64,000 bases of DNA. It comes from Pseudomonas panipatensis. Its GTDB lineage: Bacteria > Pseudomonadota > Gammaproteobacteria > Pseudomonadales > Pseudomonadaceae. The notes below the pieces were generated by a model. It was not told where the DNA came from, ran no database searches, and was given only the letters and a program-made list of their open reading frames with translations. Numbering within the stretch: position 1 is the first letter of the stretch; each line of letters opens with the position of its first letter. Below, in pieces: positions 20,682 through 29,577 of this stretch. The DNA is taken from NCBI RefSeq assembly GCF_900099785.1, contig NZ_FNDS01000011.1, positions 62,001-126,000 of the forward strand. The letters are read 5' to 3'. The translations under genes were made by a program, and so were the position numbers.

Positions 20682-21676
20682 GGCGCCTCCGCCCGCTGGC
20701 GGCGGCGGTACTGCCGCCAGCGCTGCCATTCGCCGACCAGGCCGGCTCCGAGCAGGCCCAACGCGGTGCGTTTGAGCAGCCGTTTGAGACGCTCGCGCCA
20801 ACCCCAGGCGACCCGTTCGAGGCGCCCGTCGATGGCCGCGAGGCGCGCCGCCGTGGCGGCCTCCAGCGGCGCCGCGCCGCTGCCGTGCGCCGCGTGCAGC
20901 TCCAGCCAGAGGTTCTCCGCCAGCTCGCCGCCCGCCGGGTGGCTGCCGCAGTAACGCACCTCCAGGCCGGCCGCCCGCGCCAGGCGCGCCAACAGCTCGG
21001 CATCGAAGTAACTCAGGTGCGCCGGCTGCACGTAGTTGCGCGAGCGCCAGTCGGCGAACAGGTCCGGCACCTCGATCCAGGCCAGTCCGCCCGGTGCCAG
21101 CAGGCGCGCGACCTCGACCAGGAACCCGCGCGGATCGGCCAGGTGTTCGAGCACATGGAAGGCGACCAGGGCGTCCAGGCTGGCGTCGGGCAGCACGCCC
21201 GGCCCCTCGACGAAGGCGACCCGCGCAGAGCCGAGCAAGCGCTGACGATGGCTGGCGTCCGGCTCGCTGGCGCTCAAGCGCAGGTCCGCCCGCAGGCGCG
21301 CCGCTTCACCGAGAAAGGCGCCGAATCCCGAGCCCATCTCGAACAGCCTGGCCGCCGCCGGCAATTGGCCGGCGATCAGCGCCAGGCGCCGACGCGCCAG
21401 CTCGGCGTCACCGCGCCAGGCGAAGAAGCGCGCACTGTCGCGCCAGGCCACTTCGGCCGGAAACAGTCGCCGGTAGTGCTCCGTGTAGAAACGCTGCAAA
21501 CCGTCGGCGGTGAAATCCGGCGCCAGGTAGACCCCGGCGCAGTGACCGCAGCGGCGCAGGCTCTGGCCGCTGCCGGCGTAGGTTTCCGTCCAGAATTCGC
21601 GCTGCCCCAGGCTACTGCCGCAGAAGCGGCACTGGCCGTGATCGAAGCCGAGTTCGAACCGCCGCGCCTCAGGCAT
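20678..21676 (-). CDS. class I SAM-dependent methyltransferase with N-terminal zinc ribbon
   Basis: This 332-residue protein begins with a CxxC...CxxC ribbon (CRFCGSS and RRCGHCAG) followed by a Methyltransf_23-type domain. Motif I is LFEMGSGFGAFLGEA, motif II is LVAFHVLEHLADPRGFL and a post-motif segment is APGGLAWIEVPD. Such proteins methylate sugars or other intermediates in surface-glycan clusters. The ATG at 21676 gives the standard domain start. It is overlapped by the polymerase and asparagine synthetase genes and is thus co-translated with them. The methyl acceptor is unknown. Confidence 0.87.
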   Translation of the reverse strand: MPEARRFELGFDHGQCRFCGSSLGQREFWTETYAGSGQSLRRCGHCAGVYLAPDFTADGLQRFYTEHYRRLFPAEVAWRDSARFFAWRGDAELARRRLALIAGQLPAAARLFEMGSGFGAFLGEAARLRADLRLSASEPDASHRQRLLGSARVAFVEGPGVLPDASLDALVAFHVLEHLADPRGFLVEVARLLAPGGLAWIEVPDLFADWRSRNYVQPAHLSYFDAELLARLARAAGLEVRYCGSHPAGGELAENLWLELHAAHGSGAAPLEAATAARLAAIDGRLERVAWGWRERLKRLLKRTALGLLGAGLVGEWQRWRQYRRRQRAEAP

Positions 21677-23507
21677 ACAGGCTCCGGTACCAGAAGGCGA
21701 AGGACAGCGCCAGCCACAGGGTGCTGTGCCCGTTACCCCGCGCCAGCTCGGCACGCAGGCGGCCGACGTCGATGAACTCGTTCGCCGCCTCGGGCAGGGC
21801 GTCCAGCGCCTGGCGCCAGGGCATGGCCTGCACCAGGAACTGCTCGGCGTGACCGAAGCCGGTGCTCTTGCGCTGCTGCAGCACGGCCTCCGGCAGGCGT
21901 CCGGCGAAGGCATCGCGCAACAGGCCCTTGCCGCGCCGGTCGCCCATGCGCGTCTGCGCCGGGGTCGCCAGCATGCGCTCGACCAGGCGGTAGTCGATGA
22001 AGGGCGAGCGCACTTCCACGCCGAAATGCATGCTGTTGCGATCGGTCATGCGCAGCACCATGGGCAGGTTGGTGCGCAGCACGTCCGCGCGCATGCGCCC
22101 GTCCAGCGACGCGCGGCGGTCCTCGCGCAGCGCGGCGAAGCGCTCCTGCTGGGCGTGCCAGAGACCGTCGGCGATGCAGGCGACGCTCGGCCGCTGGCGC
22201 CGCAGCAGGCGGCCCAGCAGCGGCGTCGGCAGATCCCAGCTGAGGCGGTTGAGCAGCAGTCGCGGCTCGAACGCGGCATCGCGCCAGGCGCGCAGGACCT
22301 GTCCGGCTCGCCCGGCGTGCAAGGCGTCACGGGCGGCCAGTGCCTGGTACAGCTTGATGTAGCCGCCGAACAGCTCATCGGCGCCCTCCCCCGACAGCAC
22401 CACCTTGTAGCCGGCCTGACGAATCGCCCGGTACATGCGGAAGCTGGCGAGGATGGACGGCGTGCAGAACGGCTCGCCCTGGGCGACGACCAGCGCCTGC
22501 AGCTCGTCCTCGTCGGGCAGCGTGGCGACCCGCTGGACATGGTGCGCCGCCTCGCGTCCGAGGCCGCGCATCAGTCGCGCGGCGGCCTCGGTCTCGTCGA
22601 AGCGCGTCCCCAGCTCGTCCAGGTAGCCATAGGTGAAGGCACCGGCGAAACAGGTTCGCGGCAGGTTCCCGGCAGCCAGGCTGAGGGTGGTGATGATGGA
22701 GCTGTCGAGGCCCCCGGAAAGCAGGCTGACCGTCGGCACGTCGGCGCGCAGGCGCACGCGGATGGCGTCCTCCACCAGCGCCTGCAACTCGTCCGCCGAT
22801 GGCGCCGGCTGCGGCGTCTGCGGCCACTGGTGATAGGGCCGCGCGCTGCCGCGACCGTGGCGGTCGAGGCGATGCACCCAGCCCGGTTGCACCGCGCGGA
22901 TGCCGTCGAAGAAGGTGCGCCCGCCATGGTCGCTGAGGCCGACACAGAGGAAGTCGAAGGCGGCCTGGGGGTCCGGCCGCGGGTAGCCGCCGAGCATGGC
23001 GGCGATGGCGCCGATCTCGCTGGCCAGCATCAGCCGTTGACCGTCGTGGTGCAGGTACAGCGGCTTGACCCCGAGACGGTCGCGGCAATACACCAGGTCG
23101 CCGCTGGCGCGCTCCCAGAGCACCAGCGCCCACATGCCGTTGCAGCGCTGGAACAGCCCCTCGCCCCAGGCCAGCCAGCCTTGCAAGAGCACTTCGCTGT
23201 CGCTGTCGGTGTGGAACACATGGCCGAGCGCCTGCAATTCGCGGCGCAATTCGAGGAAGTTGTAGATCTCGCCGTTGAAGGCCAGCAGGTTGCCGCTCAG
23301 CGGGCAGCGCATCGGCTGCTCCGCCGCCGTGCTCAGATCGAGGATCGACAGGCGCCGGTGACCCAGCGCGGTCGGCACCGGCGCCGTTTCCAGGACCAGT
23401 CCCTGGCCATCCGGGCCACGCCGGCGGATCGCCTCCAGTCCCCGGGACGCCTGGGCGCGCAGGTCATCGCCGGGGCGCCAGGAGCGCAGCGCCACTACTC
23501 CGCACAT
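21669..23507 (-). CDS. asnB: asparagine synthetase (glutamine-hydrolysing), polysaccharide-locus type
   Basis: This 612-residue protein begins MCGVVAL, so the N-terminal catalytic Cys2 of the glutaminase domain is intact. Other glutaminase motifs are IRRRGPDGQG, GHRRLSILDL and AFNGEIYNF. The synthetase half has the PP-loop LLSGGLDSSI and VVLSGEGADELFGGY. It is a complete AsnB-type amidotransferase. Similar genes are common in polysaccharide clusters, where they probably amidate uronic acid carboxylates. It contrasts with the Cys2-less paralogue at 29571-31499 that is assigned to lasso cyclisation. It overlaps the flippase gene by 13 bases. Confidence 0.9.
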   Translation of the reverse strand: MCGVVALRSWRPGDDLRAQASRGLEAIRRRGPDGQGLVLETAPVPTALGHRRLSILDLSTAAEQPMRCPLSGNLLAFNGEIYNFLELRRELQALGHVFHTDSDSEVLLQGWLAWGEGLFQRCNGMWALVLWERASGDLVYCRDRLGVKPLYLHHDGQRLMLASEIGAIAAMLGGYPRPDPQAAFDFLCVGLSDHGGRTFFDGIRAVQPGWVHRLDRHGRGSARPYHQWPQTPQPAPSADELQALVEDAIRVRLRADVPTVSLLSGGLDSSIITTLSLAAGNLPRTCFAGAFTYGYLDELGTRFDETEAAARLMRGLGREAAHHVQRVATLPDEDELQALVVAQGEPFCTPSILASFRMYRAIRQAGYKVVLSGEGADELFGGYIKLYQALAARDALHAGRAGQVLRAWRDAAFEPRLLLNRLSWDLPTPLLGRLLRRQRPSVACIADGLWHAQQERFAALREDRRASLDGRMRADVLRTNLPMVLRMTDRNSMHFGVEVRSPFIDYRLVERMLATPAQTRMGDRRGKGLLRDAFAGRLPEAVLQQRKSTGFGHAEQFLVQAMPWRQALDALPEAANEFIDVGRLRAELARGNGHSTLWLALSFAFWYRSLYA

Positions 23508-24859
23508 AACGGCTCCCCGTGACCAGTGCCGACGGCCGTTGGCCTTGCGCGCCGGAACAGCCCGTGGCGGCGCCGGCCGAGTCGTGCCAGCGCCGCGCCG
23601 AACAGCGCCAGGCTGGCGGCCCAGCAGAATAGGCTGACGCTGGCGCCGGCGAGCAGCAGGCAGGCCAGCAACACGGCGATCCCGGTGCGATTCAGGCGCT
23701 GCCCCAGCAGGCGCAGGGACAGCCAGGCCAGCCCGAGCAGGCAGCACAGTCGGCCCCAGAGCATGATCTCGGCCGACCCCAGCGCAGCGCCGCCGAGTTG
23801 CAACACGGCGCTGACGGCCAGGCCGGCGAGGATCGCCCGCGCCAGCACCGGCTCGCGGCCACGCCCGATCAGCAGCGCCGCGGCGAGGCCGCTGGCGCTG
23901 GACAGGCTCCAGCCGAGCAGCAGCGGCAGCGCCAATTGCCAGAACGCCAGCTCCGCCGGCACGCCACGCAGCAGCACGCCGGCCGCCGCCAGCAGCAACA
24001 GCCCGGCACTGCCCACCAGCAGCAGCGACGCCAGGCGCGAGGCCCAGGCTTGACTGGCTTGCGCGCTGGCTTCGGCGGTGAGCAGGCGATTGAGCTGCAC
24101 GAAGACCCCGGACAGGCCGCTCAACAGGTGCCCGAGCAACAGATAGGCCGGCATCAGGGTCGGCACCAGGGGCGCCAGCAGGAATGGCGTCAGACGCTCA
24201 TGCAGGGTGCCGGCGATGCCCATCGCGGCGATGTGCAGCGCCGAGCGCAGCAACGCCGGCTCGCCGCGGCCGAAGGTCGGCAGCAGGGCCGCCGGACGGC
24301 GGAAGCAGTACAGGTTGACCAATGCCTGCGCCAAGTAGCCCAGGCTCACCGCCAGGCCGGCGGCCAGCGCTGGCTGCCCGGGGAGTCCGGCAGCCACGAC
24401 GATGCCGGCCAGCAGCGCGACCGGCCAGGCGATCTGCTGCATGGCGACCCCGCGCAGGCGCTCGCCACGGGCCATGAACGGCGCGGCGCAGTTGCCCAGG
24501 GCGAACACTGCCGCCGGCGCCGCCGCCCACAGATAGTCGAGCCCCGCGCTGCCGGGCCCGTAATGCAGGCGCCAGCCGAGCAGCACCAGCGCATACAGCA
24601 GGACACTGGCCAGCAAGCGATGGCCCAGCGCCTGGCGCCAGCGCCGCAGCCATCCGGGGGCGTCCGGCCGCTCGCGGAGAAACAGCGAGGCATAGCCGAG
24701 ATCGGCGACGAACAGCACGCTGAGAAACAGCAGGTGGGCCAGGCCGACCTCGGCGTACAGCGCCGCGCCCAAGTGCTGCATCAGCAGCCCCTGGAACAGC
24801 AGGTTGGCCAACTGCCCGACGGCGTAGACCGCAGCCGCCGCGCCAACGCGTTTCAACAT
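23495..24859 (-). CDS. Wzx-like polysaccharide flippase (first copy)
   Basis: This 454-residue protein has about twelve hydrophobic helices arranged like MATE/MVF-type lipid-linked oligosaccharide flippases. It starts MLKRVGAAAAVYAVGQLANLL, with a characteristic amphipathic first helix. The ATG at 24859 was chosen because the upstream frame is a shadow of the epimerase gene. Flippases move undecaprenyl-linked repeat units across the inner membrane before Wzy polymerisation. A second flippase lies at 27198. The gene follows the epimerase with a 73-bp gap. Confidence 0.82.
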   Translation of the reverse strand: MLKRVGAAAAVYAVGQLANLLFQGLLMQHLGAALYAEVGLAHLLFLSVLFVADLGYASLFLRERPDAPGWLRRWRQALGHRLLASVLLYALVLLGWRLHYGPGSAGLDYLWAAAPAAVFALGNCAAPFMARGERLRGVAMQQIAWPVALLAGIVVAAGLPGQPALAAGLAVSLGYLAQALVNLYCFRRPAALLPTFGRGEPALLRSALHIAAMGIAGTLHERLTPFLLAPLVPTLMPAYLLLGHLLSGLSGVFVQLNRLLTAEASAQASQAWASRLASLLLVGSAGLLLLAAAGVLLRGVPAELAFWQLALPLLLGWSLSSASGLAAALLIGRGREPVLARAILAGLAVSAVLQLGGAALGSAEIMLWGRLCCLLGLAWLSLRLLGQRLNRTGIAVLLACLLLAGASVSLFCWAASLALFGAALARLGRRRHGLFRRARPTAVGTGHGEPLCAE

Positions 24860-24932
24860 GGGCAGACCCTGGCGCCCGGTTGCCGAGGCGCGGAGCGACG
24901 GCCGCCCAGGGCTGGCTTGCGCGACCGCTGCA

Positions 24933-25859
24933 TCACGCCGGCGACAGCACGCGGCGGATCGCCGCCGGGAAGTCCAGTTGCGCGCGCCAGCCGAGCAGCG
25001 CGGCGGCCCGCGACGGGTCGCCCAACTGGCTGGGGCGGTCGACGCGCCGGCGGCGGCTGTCATCGACGCGGATGCGCACCTGGCGGCCGAGCGCGCGGCC
25101 GATCTCGGCCACCAGTTGCTCGACGGAATGCTCGACCCCCGTGCACAGGTTGAAGACGTCGTAAGGCTGATCGGCGCGGCTGTCGCCGAGCAAGGCCAAG
25201 AGCCCCTGGGCCACGTCGTCGGCGTGCAGGTAGTCGCGGCGCGGGCTGAGGTTGCCCAGGCGCACTTCCGCCTCGGCGCCGCCGCTGGCGCCCAGTTGCG
25301 CCAGCACCTCAGGGATCAGATGGCCGTTGGGGTCGTCGTGGGCGATGCTGTTGAAAATCCGCGCGACCCGTCCGACACCAGCGCCGCGCTCGCACCAGAA
25401 GCGCAGCTGGCGTTCGTTGCTGAGCTTCGACAAGGCGTAATTGTCACACGCGTCGAGCGCGCTGGCCTGCTCGCCGAGGGCGCCGTCGCTCCAGGCATAG
25501 ACCGCGCCGCTGGAGGCCAGCACGATCCGCCGCACGCCCGCCTCTTCGGCCACCTGCAGCACCTGCTCGGTGCCGGCCACGTTGACCTCCAGGCAGTGCC
25601 GGCGGCGCTGCTCGCAGGTCGGGATGTGGTGCACGGCGGCCAGGTGCATGATTGCCTGCGGCCGGAAATCCCGGCACAGGCGACTCAGCGCCTCGCCATC
25701 GCGAATGTCGCCGCGCAGGCTCAGGGTCGCGGCGGCCGGCATCGGCAAACCGCTGGAAAGGTCGTCGAACACCGCCGCCTCGCCGCCCGCGCGGACCCAG
25801 GCCGCGGTCACGCGGCGGCCGATCATGCCGGCACCGCCGGTAATCAGCAGGCGCTTCAT
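24933..25859 (-). CDS. NAD-dependent epimerase/dehydratase (extended SDR)
   Basis: This 308-residue sugar-nucleotide-modifying enzyme has the Rossmann motif LLITGGAGMIGRRV. It also has the active-site serine region IVLASSGAVYAW and the YALSK (YxxxK) catalytic pair. The C-terminal part, RRDYLHADDVAQGLLALL, resembles UDP-glucose/GlcNAc 4-epimerases. It should act on a nucleotide sugar in the cytoplasm. The start at 25859 (MKRLLI) overlaps the Wzz-like stop by four bases. The exact sugar is not predictable. Confidence 0.88.
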   Translation of the reverse strand: MKRLLITGGAGMIGRRVTAAWVRAGGEAAVFDDLSSGLPMPAAATLSLRGDIRDGEALSRLCRDFRPQAIMHLAAVHHIPTCEQRRRHCLEVNVAGTEQVLQVAEEAGVRRIVLASSGAVYAWSDGALGEQASALDACDNYALSKLSNERQLRFWCERGAGVGRVARIFNSIAHDDPNGHLIPEVLAQLGASGGAEAEVRLGNLSPRRDYLHADDVAQGLLALLGDSRADQPYDVFNLCTGVEHSVEQLVAEIGRALGRQVRIRVDDSRRRRVDRPSQLGDPSRAAALLGWRAQLDFPAAIRRVLSPA

Positions 25860-27088
25860 CGCGCATCGGCCGTCAGCAGCCACCGCCGCAACGGCGCCGG
25901 TAGCCAGGGGAACAGCGGCGCCGGCAAGCGGGCGTCGGAGCGGCGCAACGCCAGCTTGCCGGCCAGCAGCAAGGACAGCCCGCCCAGGACCAGGGCGAAC
26001 ACACCGAGGCCGACCAGCAGTGGATTGCGCGCGGCGATCGGCCGCTGCCCGATGGCGACGCTGGACTTGAACAGGCTCGTACGCTCGCGGAAGCTCGCGC
26101 CCTCGAGTTTCTGATTGATTTCGTCGGCCACCTGGCGCGCCACGTCAGGGATCTCCTGGACGCCGCCCAGCACGCTCGACTGCTGCTTGCGCAAGTAGTC
26201 GGCGAGCTGCGTGCCCGAGGTGCTGTCACGGATCACCGCGTCCACCTCGCCGAGCAGTTTCGCGTACCAGTCGAGCCGCTCCAGCTCCCGGCGGTCCTGG
26301 CGCTCCTCGGCCTCGGCATTGGCGTTGGCGGCTTCCAGCGCGACTATCTGCGTCATCGGCGCCAGGTAGCTCGCACCGCCTTCCTGAACCGTGGTCACGC
26401 TGCTGGCGTTCATGCTGCGCAGCTCTGGATAGCGTTGCAGCAGGGCCTGCATGCTGGCCATGCGCTGGCGGTTCTGTTCGATCCCGAAGCGCGCCTTGAT
26501 GATCTTGACTTGCAGGGCCGGGCGGCTGCTGGCCAGTTCGGCCTGGCGCTCGCGCACGAAGCCGGACAGCTCATTCCACAACAAGGCCTGGCGAATATGT
26601 CCGGCGAGACTGTCGAAGCGGCGCTGCGCCTGGCGCTCATCGACGACCGGCAGGCTCATCTCCAGGCCCAGGGTGCGGGTGTTCCGCACATCGGCATTGG
26701 GCGTATTGCGCAGGTCGTCGCGGCGCAGCGCGGTGCGGAACTGTACCCGCTCGTCCCAGAACGCGGGATTCAGCGCCTGGCGCTGGAAAGCCGCGGCCGC
26801 CGGCGAATCGTCCGGCATCGAGGCGGCCACCCAGCGCGGGTCCCAGAGCAACGGCAGCACCTGGCGCCATTCTTCAAGGCTGAGCCCCGGCACGTCCATC
26901 ACCGCACTGGCGCGGTACACCGGATGCTGCGCCGTCCACCAGGCGGCGCCGAGCGAGGCCAGCAGCGCCGGCAATAACAGCAGGCGGCCGAAACGGCGAT
27001 AGAAGCGCAACAGCATCAGGGCCAGTTCGGCCAATGAGGTTTCGCCGGGAACGGCGCGTAGCGCGTTCCGCTCAGCCAAGGGTTGCAT
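25856..27088 (-). CDS. Wzz-like polysaccharide co-polymerase / chain-length determinant
   Basis: This 410-residue protein has an N-terminal transmembrane helix (about residues 38-54) and a C-terminal one (about 358-377). Between them is a long alpha-helical periplasmic region rich in Q, R and E (about 175-345). That is the PCP/Wzz layout. The periplasmic segment is longer than in O-antigen Wzz and lacks an attached tyrosine kinase, so it is closer to the PCP-2a/GumC N-terminal type. It would regulate glycan length or export. A 109-bp gap separates it from the upstream flippase, the largest break in this run of genes. Confidence 0.8.
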   Translation of the reverse strand: MQPLAERNALRAVPGETSLAELALMLLRFYRRFGRLLLLPALLASLGAAWWTAQHPVYRASAVMDVPGLSLEEWRQVLPLLWDPRWVAASMPDDSPAAAAFQRQALNPAFWDERVQFRTALRRDDLRNTPNADVRNTRTLGLEMSLPVVDERQAQRRFDSLAGHIRQALLWNELSGFVRERQAELASSRPALQVKIIKARFGIEQNRQRMASMQALLQRYPELRSMNASSVTTVQEGGASYLAPMTQIVALEAANANAEAEERQDRRELERLDWYAKLLGEVDAVIRDSTSGTQLADYLRKQQSSVLGGVQEIPDVARQVADEINQKLEGASFRERTSLFKSSVAIGQRPIAARNPLLVGLGVFALVLGGLSLLLAGKLALRRSDARLPAPLFPWLPAPLRRWLLTADAR

Positions 27089-27197
27089 GAGAAGTTCCCC
27101 GAATGGAAAGAAAGGTGCTTGCGCACCGCCGCGCGAAGCGGCAATCCAGACGCCTTCTGAGGGCGTTCAGAAAAAACTGACGGACTTTGCCACAGGC

Positions 27198-28442
27198 CTA
27201 GGAGGCAGGCAATTGGCCAGGCCGGCTTTTCTCGGAGACCGCTTCGGGCCGACGCAATCCATACGCCAGCGCCAGGCACAGCACCGCCTCGGTGCCCAGG
27301 GTGGCCCAGGCCGCGCCCTCGGCGCCGCGCCAGGGCACCAGCAACAGGTTCAGCGCCAGGTTGGCCAGCATCGCCAGCGCGGCACTGCCGGCGAACCAGC
27401 GCTCACGCCCGGTAGCGATGGCCGCCTGGGTCAGCACATAGTTCGGCAAGGCGAACAGCAGACTGCTGAACAGCCAGCCGATCAGTGGCCCGGCGCCGAG
27501 CGCGAACTCGGCGCCGAACAGCCGGCCGAGCAACCAGGCGCCGCAGGTCCAGCCGGCCAGCGCCAGCAACGCGCCGAGCAGCGCGGCCTGGCCGAGGGCC
27601 CTGGCGGCGAGCCGGGCGAAGCCTCCGGGGTCGTCCGCCGCCAAGCGCAGGCGGCGGAACAGCATCAGCGCCACCGGCGCCGCCAACAGGAACACACCAT
27701 CGAGCAGCCGGTAGGCGGCGGCGTAACGGCCGACCTCGGCGGCATCATCGAGGACGCCACGCAGGATGAGAATGTCGATGCGTTGATAGAGCGTGGAGAA
27801 CAGATCGACGGCGAGGAAGGCCAGCGCCTGCCGATGCACCCGCCCCTGCCGATCCCAGCGCGGCGTCGCCGGGAAGTCGCCGCGGAACAGCACCAGGTAG
27901 ACCAGCGCCAGGCCCAACGCCCAGGCACTGAAGATCACCAGCGGGCGCGGCCCGAACAGCGCCATGCCGGCCAGGATCAGCAGCGCACTGGCACTGCGCC
28001 CGAGCATCTGCCAGCGTGCGTCGCGGCGGAACAGGCCCGCGCCCTTGAGCCAGGCGGACAGCCACTGCGACCAGGTAATGGCGCCGAAGCAGGCGATCGC
28101 CGCGATCAGCGCCGGCGCGTCCAGCCACTTGCCGAGCAGCGCCGCCAGACTCATCAGCAAGGCGCTGACCGCCAGCAGATGCCCCAGCGCGATACCGGGC
28201 AAGGCGCTCGCCGGGGCACCCGGCGCGGCAGACGGCGCCACGCGCTCGCGCAGCAGCAAGGTGCGCAAGCCGGCGTCCTGCAACAAGGCCAGCAGCGTGG
28301 CCAGGGCATAAAGGAAGGCGTAGTCGGCGAAGCCGCCGGCGCCCATGCTGCGCGCGAACAGAATCGACAGGCCCAGCGACACGGCGGCGCCGTAGAGGCT
28401 CGCCAGCCATTGCAGCAGCAAGGGCAGCCCGCGCCTCAGCAC
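27198..28442 (-). CDS. Wzx-like polysaccharide flippase (second copy)
   Basis: This 414-residue protein has twelve hydrophobic segments. No ATG is suitably placed. A GTG at 28442 gives VLRRGLPLLLQWLASLYGAA, a typical amphipathic flippase N-terminus, and overlaps the lasso B2-like stop as GTGCTGA, so coupling is likely. The body (FSTLYQRIDILILRGVLDDAAEVGRYAAAYRLLD, broken across helices) matches the polysaccharide_synt family. Two flippases in one operon imply two lipid-linked substrates, or that one transports something else, such as a lasso product. The latter is speculative. Confidence 0.8.
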   Translation of the reverse strand: MLRRGLPLLLQWLASLYGAAVSLGLSILFARSMGAGGFADYAFLYALATLLALLQDAGLRTLLLRERVAPSAAPGAPASALPGIALGHLLAVSALLMSLAALLGKWLDAPALIAAIACFGAITWSQWLSAWLKGAGLFRRDARWQMLGRSASALLILAGMALFGPRPLVIFSAWALGLALVYLVLFRGDFPATPRWDRQGRVHRQALAFLAVDLFSTLYQRIDILILRGVLDDAAEVGRYAAAYRLLDGVFLLAAPVALMLFRRLRLAADDPGGFARLAARALGQAALLGALLALAGWTCGAWLLGRLFGAEFALGAGPLIGWLFSSLLFALPNYVLTQAAIATGRERWFAGSAALAMLANLALNLLLVPWRGAEGAAWATLGTEAVLCLALAYGLRRPEAVSEKSRPGQLPAS

Positions 28443-28912
28443 CGGTGCCCACCGCCGAGAAAGCAGCCGACCCGGGTAAAGCGATGCTGCCCGGCGCCGC
28501 CGCAGACATCGAGGTCTCCGGCGACCACCCAGCAGTGCGCCTCCAGCCCCGCGCTGGCGGCATCGCGCGCGACGCCGAAATAGCTCACGCAGGGCACCCG
28601 GTACAGCGCCAGCAGAGCACGCGCGGCCAGGGCCTGGGCGAAGCAGTGCGACTGCCACGGGGTATGCCGCGCGCCCAGGGCCAGGGTTTCGCGGATCAGC
28701 TCGGCGCTGCGCCGTTGCCGGGTATCCAGCGCGGGCGCCGGGGTGTCCAGTGGCGAACGCCGCCCGAGAAAGCTCGCCAGGCGGGCGAAGGGCAGCAGCG
28801 CAACGAGTACGCGGCCGAGGCCAAGCAGCACGCAAATGGGCATCAGCCAGAACCGCACGAAGCGTGGTCGGCGCGCCAGAGCGCGCAGCTTGCGCCGGGC
28901 CAGGCTCAGCAT
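28436..28912 (-). CDS. lasso peptide biosynthesis B2-type protein (transglutaminase-like leader peptidase)
   Basis: This 158-residue protein has an N-terminal hydrophobic stretch (about residues 22-45) and a C-terminal McjB_C/transglutaminase-like fold. The likely catalytic Cys is C90 in QSHCFAQALAARALL, and the His is H126 in LEAHCWVVAGD. In lasso pathways the B protein cleaves the leader from the precursor so that the cyclase can form the macrolactam. The ATG at 28912 fits the family start; an ATG at 29002 would read back through the B1 gene. B1 ends 13 bp upstream. It overlaps the following flippase gene, tying the RiPP pair into the polysaccharide operon. Confidence 0.85.
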   Translation of the reverse strand: MLSLARRKLRALARRPRFVRFWLMPICVLLGLGRVLVALLPFARLASFLGRRSPLDTPAPALDTRQRRSAELIRETLALGARHTPWQSHCFAQALAARALLALYRVPCVSYFGVARDAASAGLEAHCWVVAGDLDVCGGAGQHRFTRVGCFLGGGHRC

Positions 28913-28925
28913 CGGCGCGGGCGGT

Positions 28926-29207
28926 TCAACACAGTTGCACGATGCCGTTGTCGAGCAGGCCGCCGACGAAGCGCAACAGATCGTCGCGGCAGCGCGCTTC
29001 ATCGACCTGGTATTCGGCGCACAGCCTCTGCACCAGGGCTTCCAGCGTGACCGGGCGTTCGAGCAACTCCCAAACGCGCGGGCCGACGCCGCCGATGCCG
29101 TAGTAACAGCCGCGCTCGATGCTCATCATCACCACTTCGCCATCCATGTCGGCGACGACCAGATCGGGGTGGCGCTGGACGCGGCTGTGCAGGCTGAGTT
29201 CGGACAT
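28926..29207 (-). CDS. PqqD-family peptide chaperone (lasso B1 / RiPP recognition element)
   Basis: This 93-residue protein matches the PqqD/RRE fold. The order is an N-terminal strand segment VQRHPDLVVADMDGEVVMMSIE, then GCYYGIGGVGPRVWELL, and a helical C-terminus with VQRLCAEYQVDE and LLRFVGGLLDNGIV. RREs bind the leader of a precursor peptide, classically through YxxPxL, and deliver it to the B2 peptidase. It is separated from the divergent precursor gene by 159 bp, so both are probably driven from the same intergenic region. Together with B2 and the cyclase-like gene it completes a lasso B1-B2-C set. Confidence 0.88.
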   Translation of the reverse strand: MSELSLHSRVQRHPDLVVADMDGEVVMMSIERGCYYGIGGVGPRVWELLERPVTLEALVQRLCAEYQVDEARCRDDLLRFVGGLLDNGIVQLC

Positions 29208-29366
29208 CGGCGGGGACCTTGGCAGGGGACGGTGAGCGGAGGCGGCACGGTAGCAAAGGCCCTGGCGGGCGGCAACAGGCCATCAGAGGTCTGGACTTCG
29301 CTAATTCGCGATGCTCAAATGCAGCCCGCTGCATTCTTTCAACTTGAGCCACCTCCAGGAGTCCGG

Positions 29367-29534
29367 ATGACCGAGCATAACCCTGCTGCCATGGACCAGC
29401 CCGTCAGCGAAACCCCGAATCAAGCCACCGAAGACGGACGCAAACCCTACGTGGCGCCGACCCTGAGCACCCTGGACACGAGCCAGACGCGCAAAGCTGC
29501 CGGCTTCACCGATGGCGTTACCACTTTCTCCTGA
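29367..29534 (+). CDS. lasso-peptide-like RiPP precursor, 55 residues
   Basis: The ATG at 29367 follows AGGAG (29357-29361) and opens a 55-codon frame. The leader carries the RRE-recognition motif YVAPTL at residues 28-33 (YxxPxL). Downstream is LDTSQT, whose Thr41 can occupy the conserved -2 position. Cleavage after Arg42 would release KAAGFTDGVTTFS (13 residues), with Asp49 as residue 7. That would give a seven-residue macrolactam ring and a short tail with an aromatic residue near the end. A Lys first residue is unusual for lasso cores, so the cleavage point is tentative. The gene is divergent from B1/B2 and convergent with the cyclase. It is too short to be obvious within the longer open frame around it. 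Confidence 0.78.
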   Translation: MTEHNPAAMDQPVSETPNQATEDGRKPYVAPTLSTLDTSQTRKAAGFTDGVTTFS

Positions 29535-29546
29535 TCTGCCCGGCGG

Positions 29547-29577
29547 CCGCTGAAGACGCACTCGACGTCGTCAGCGG
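29547..29577. terminator. hairpin between convergent precursor and cyclase genes
   Basis: CCGCTGA at 29547-29553 pairs with TCAGCGG at 29571-29577, and GACG with CGTC inside it, separated by one mismatch. The hairpin starts just after the precursor stop and contains the cyclase stop codon. There is no strong T-run, so it may be a bidirectional or RNA-stabilising structure rather than a strict intrinsic terminator. Confidence 0.5.

Noticed and set aside
27089..27197. Terminator between the second flippase and the Wzz-like gene
   Set aside because: A small ACGCC/GGCGT hairpin is present, but on the coding strand the T-run comes before it rather than after.
28743..29366. N-terminal extension of the precursor reading frame
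   Set aside because: It runs antisense through the B1 and B2 genes, has no ribosome site and no conserved character; the ATG at 29367 has AGGAG and the leader motif directly after.
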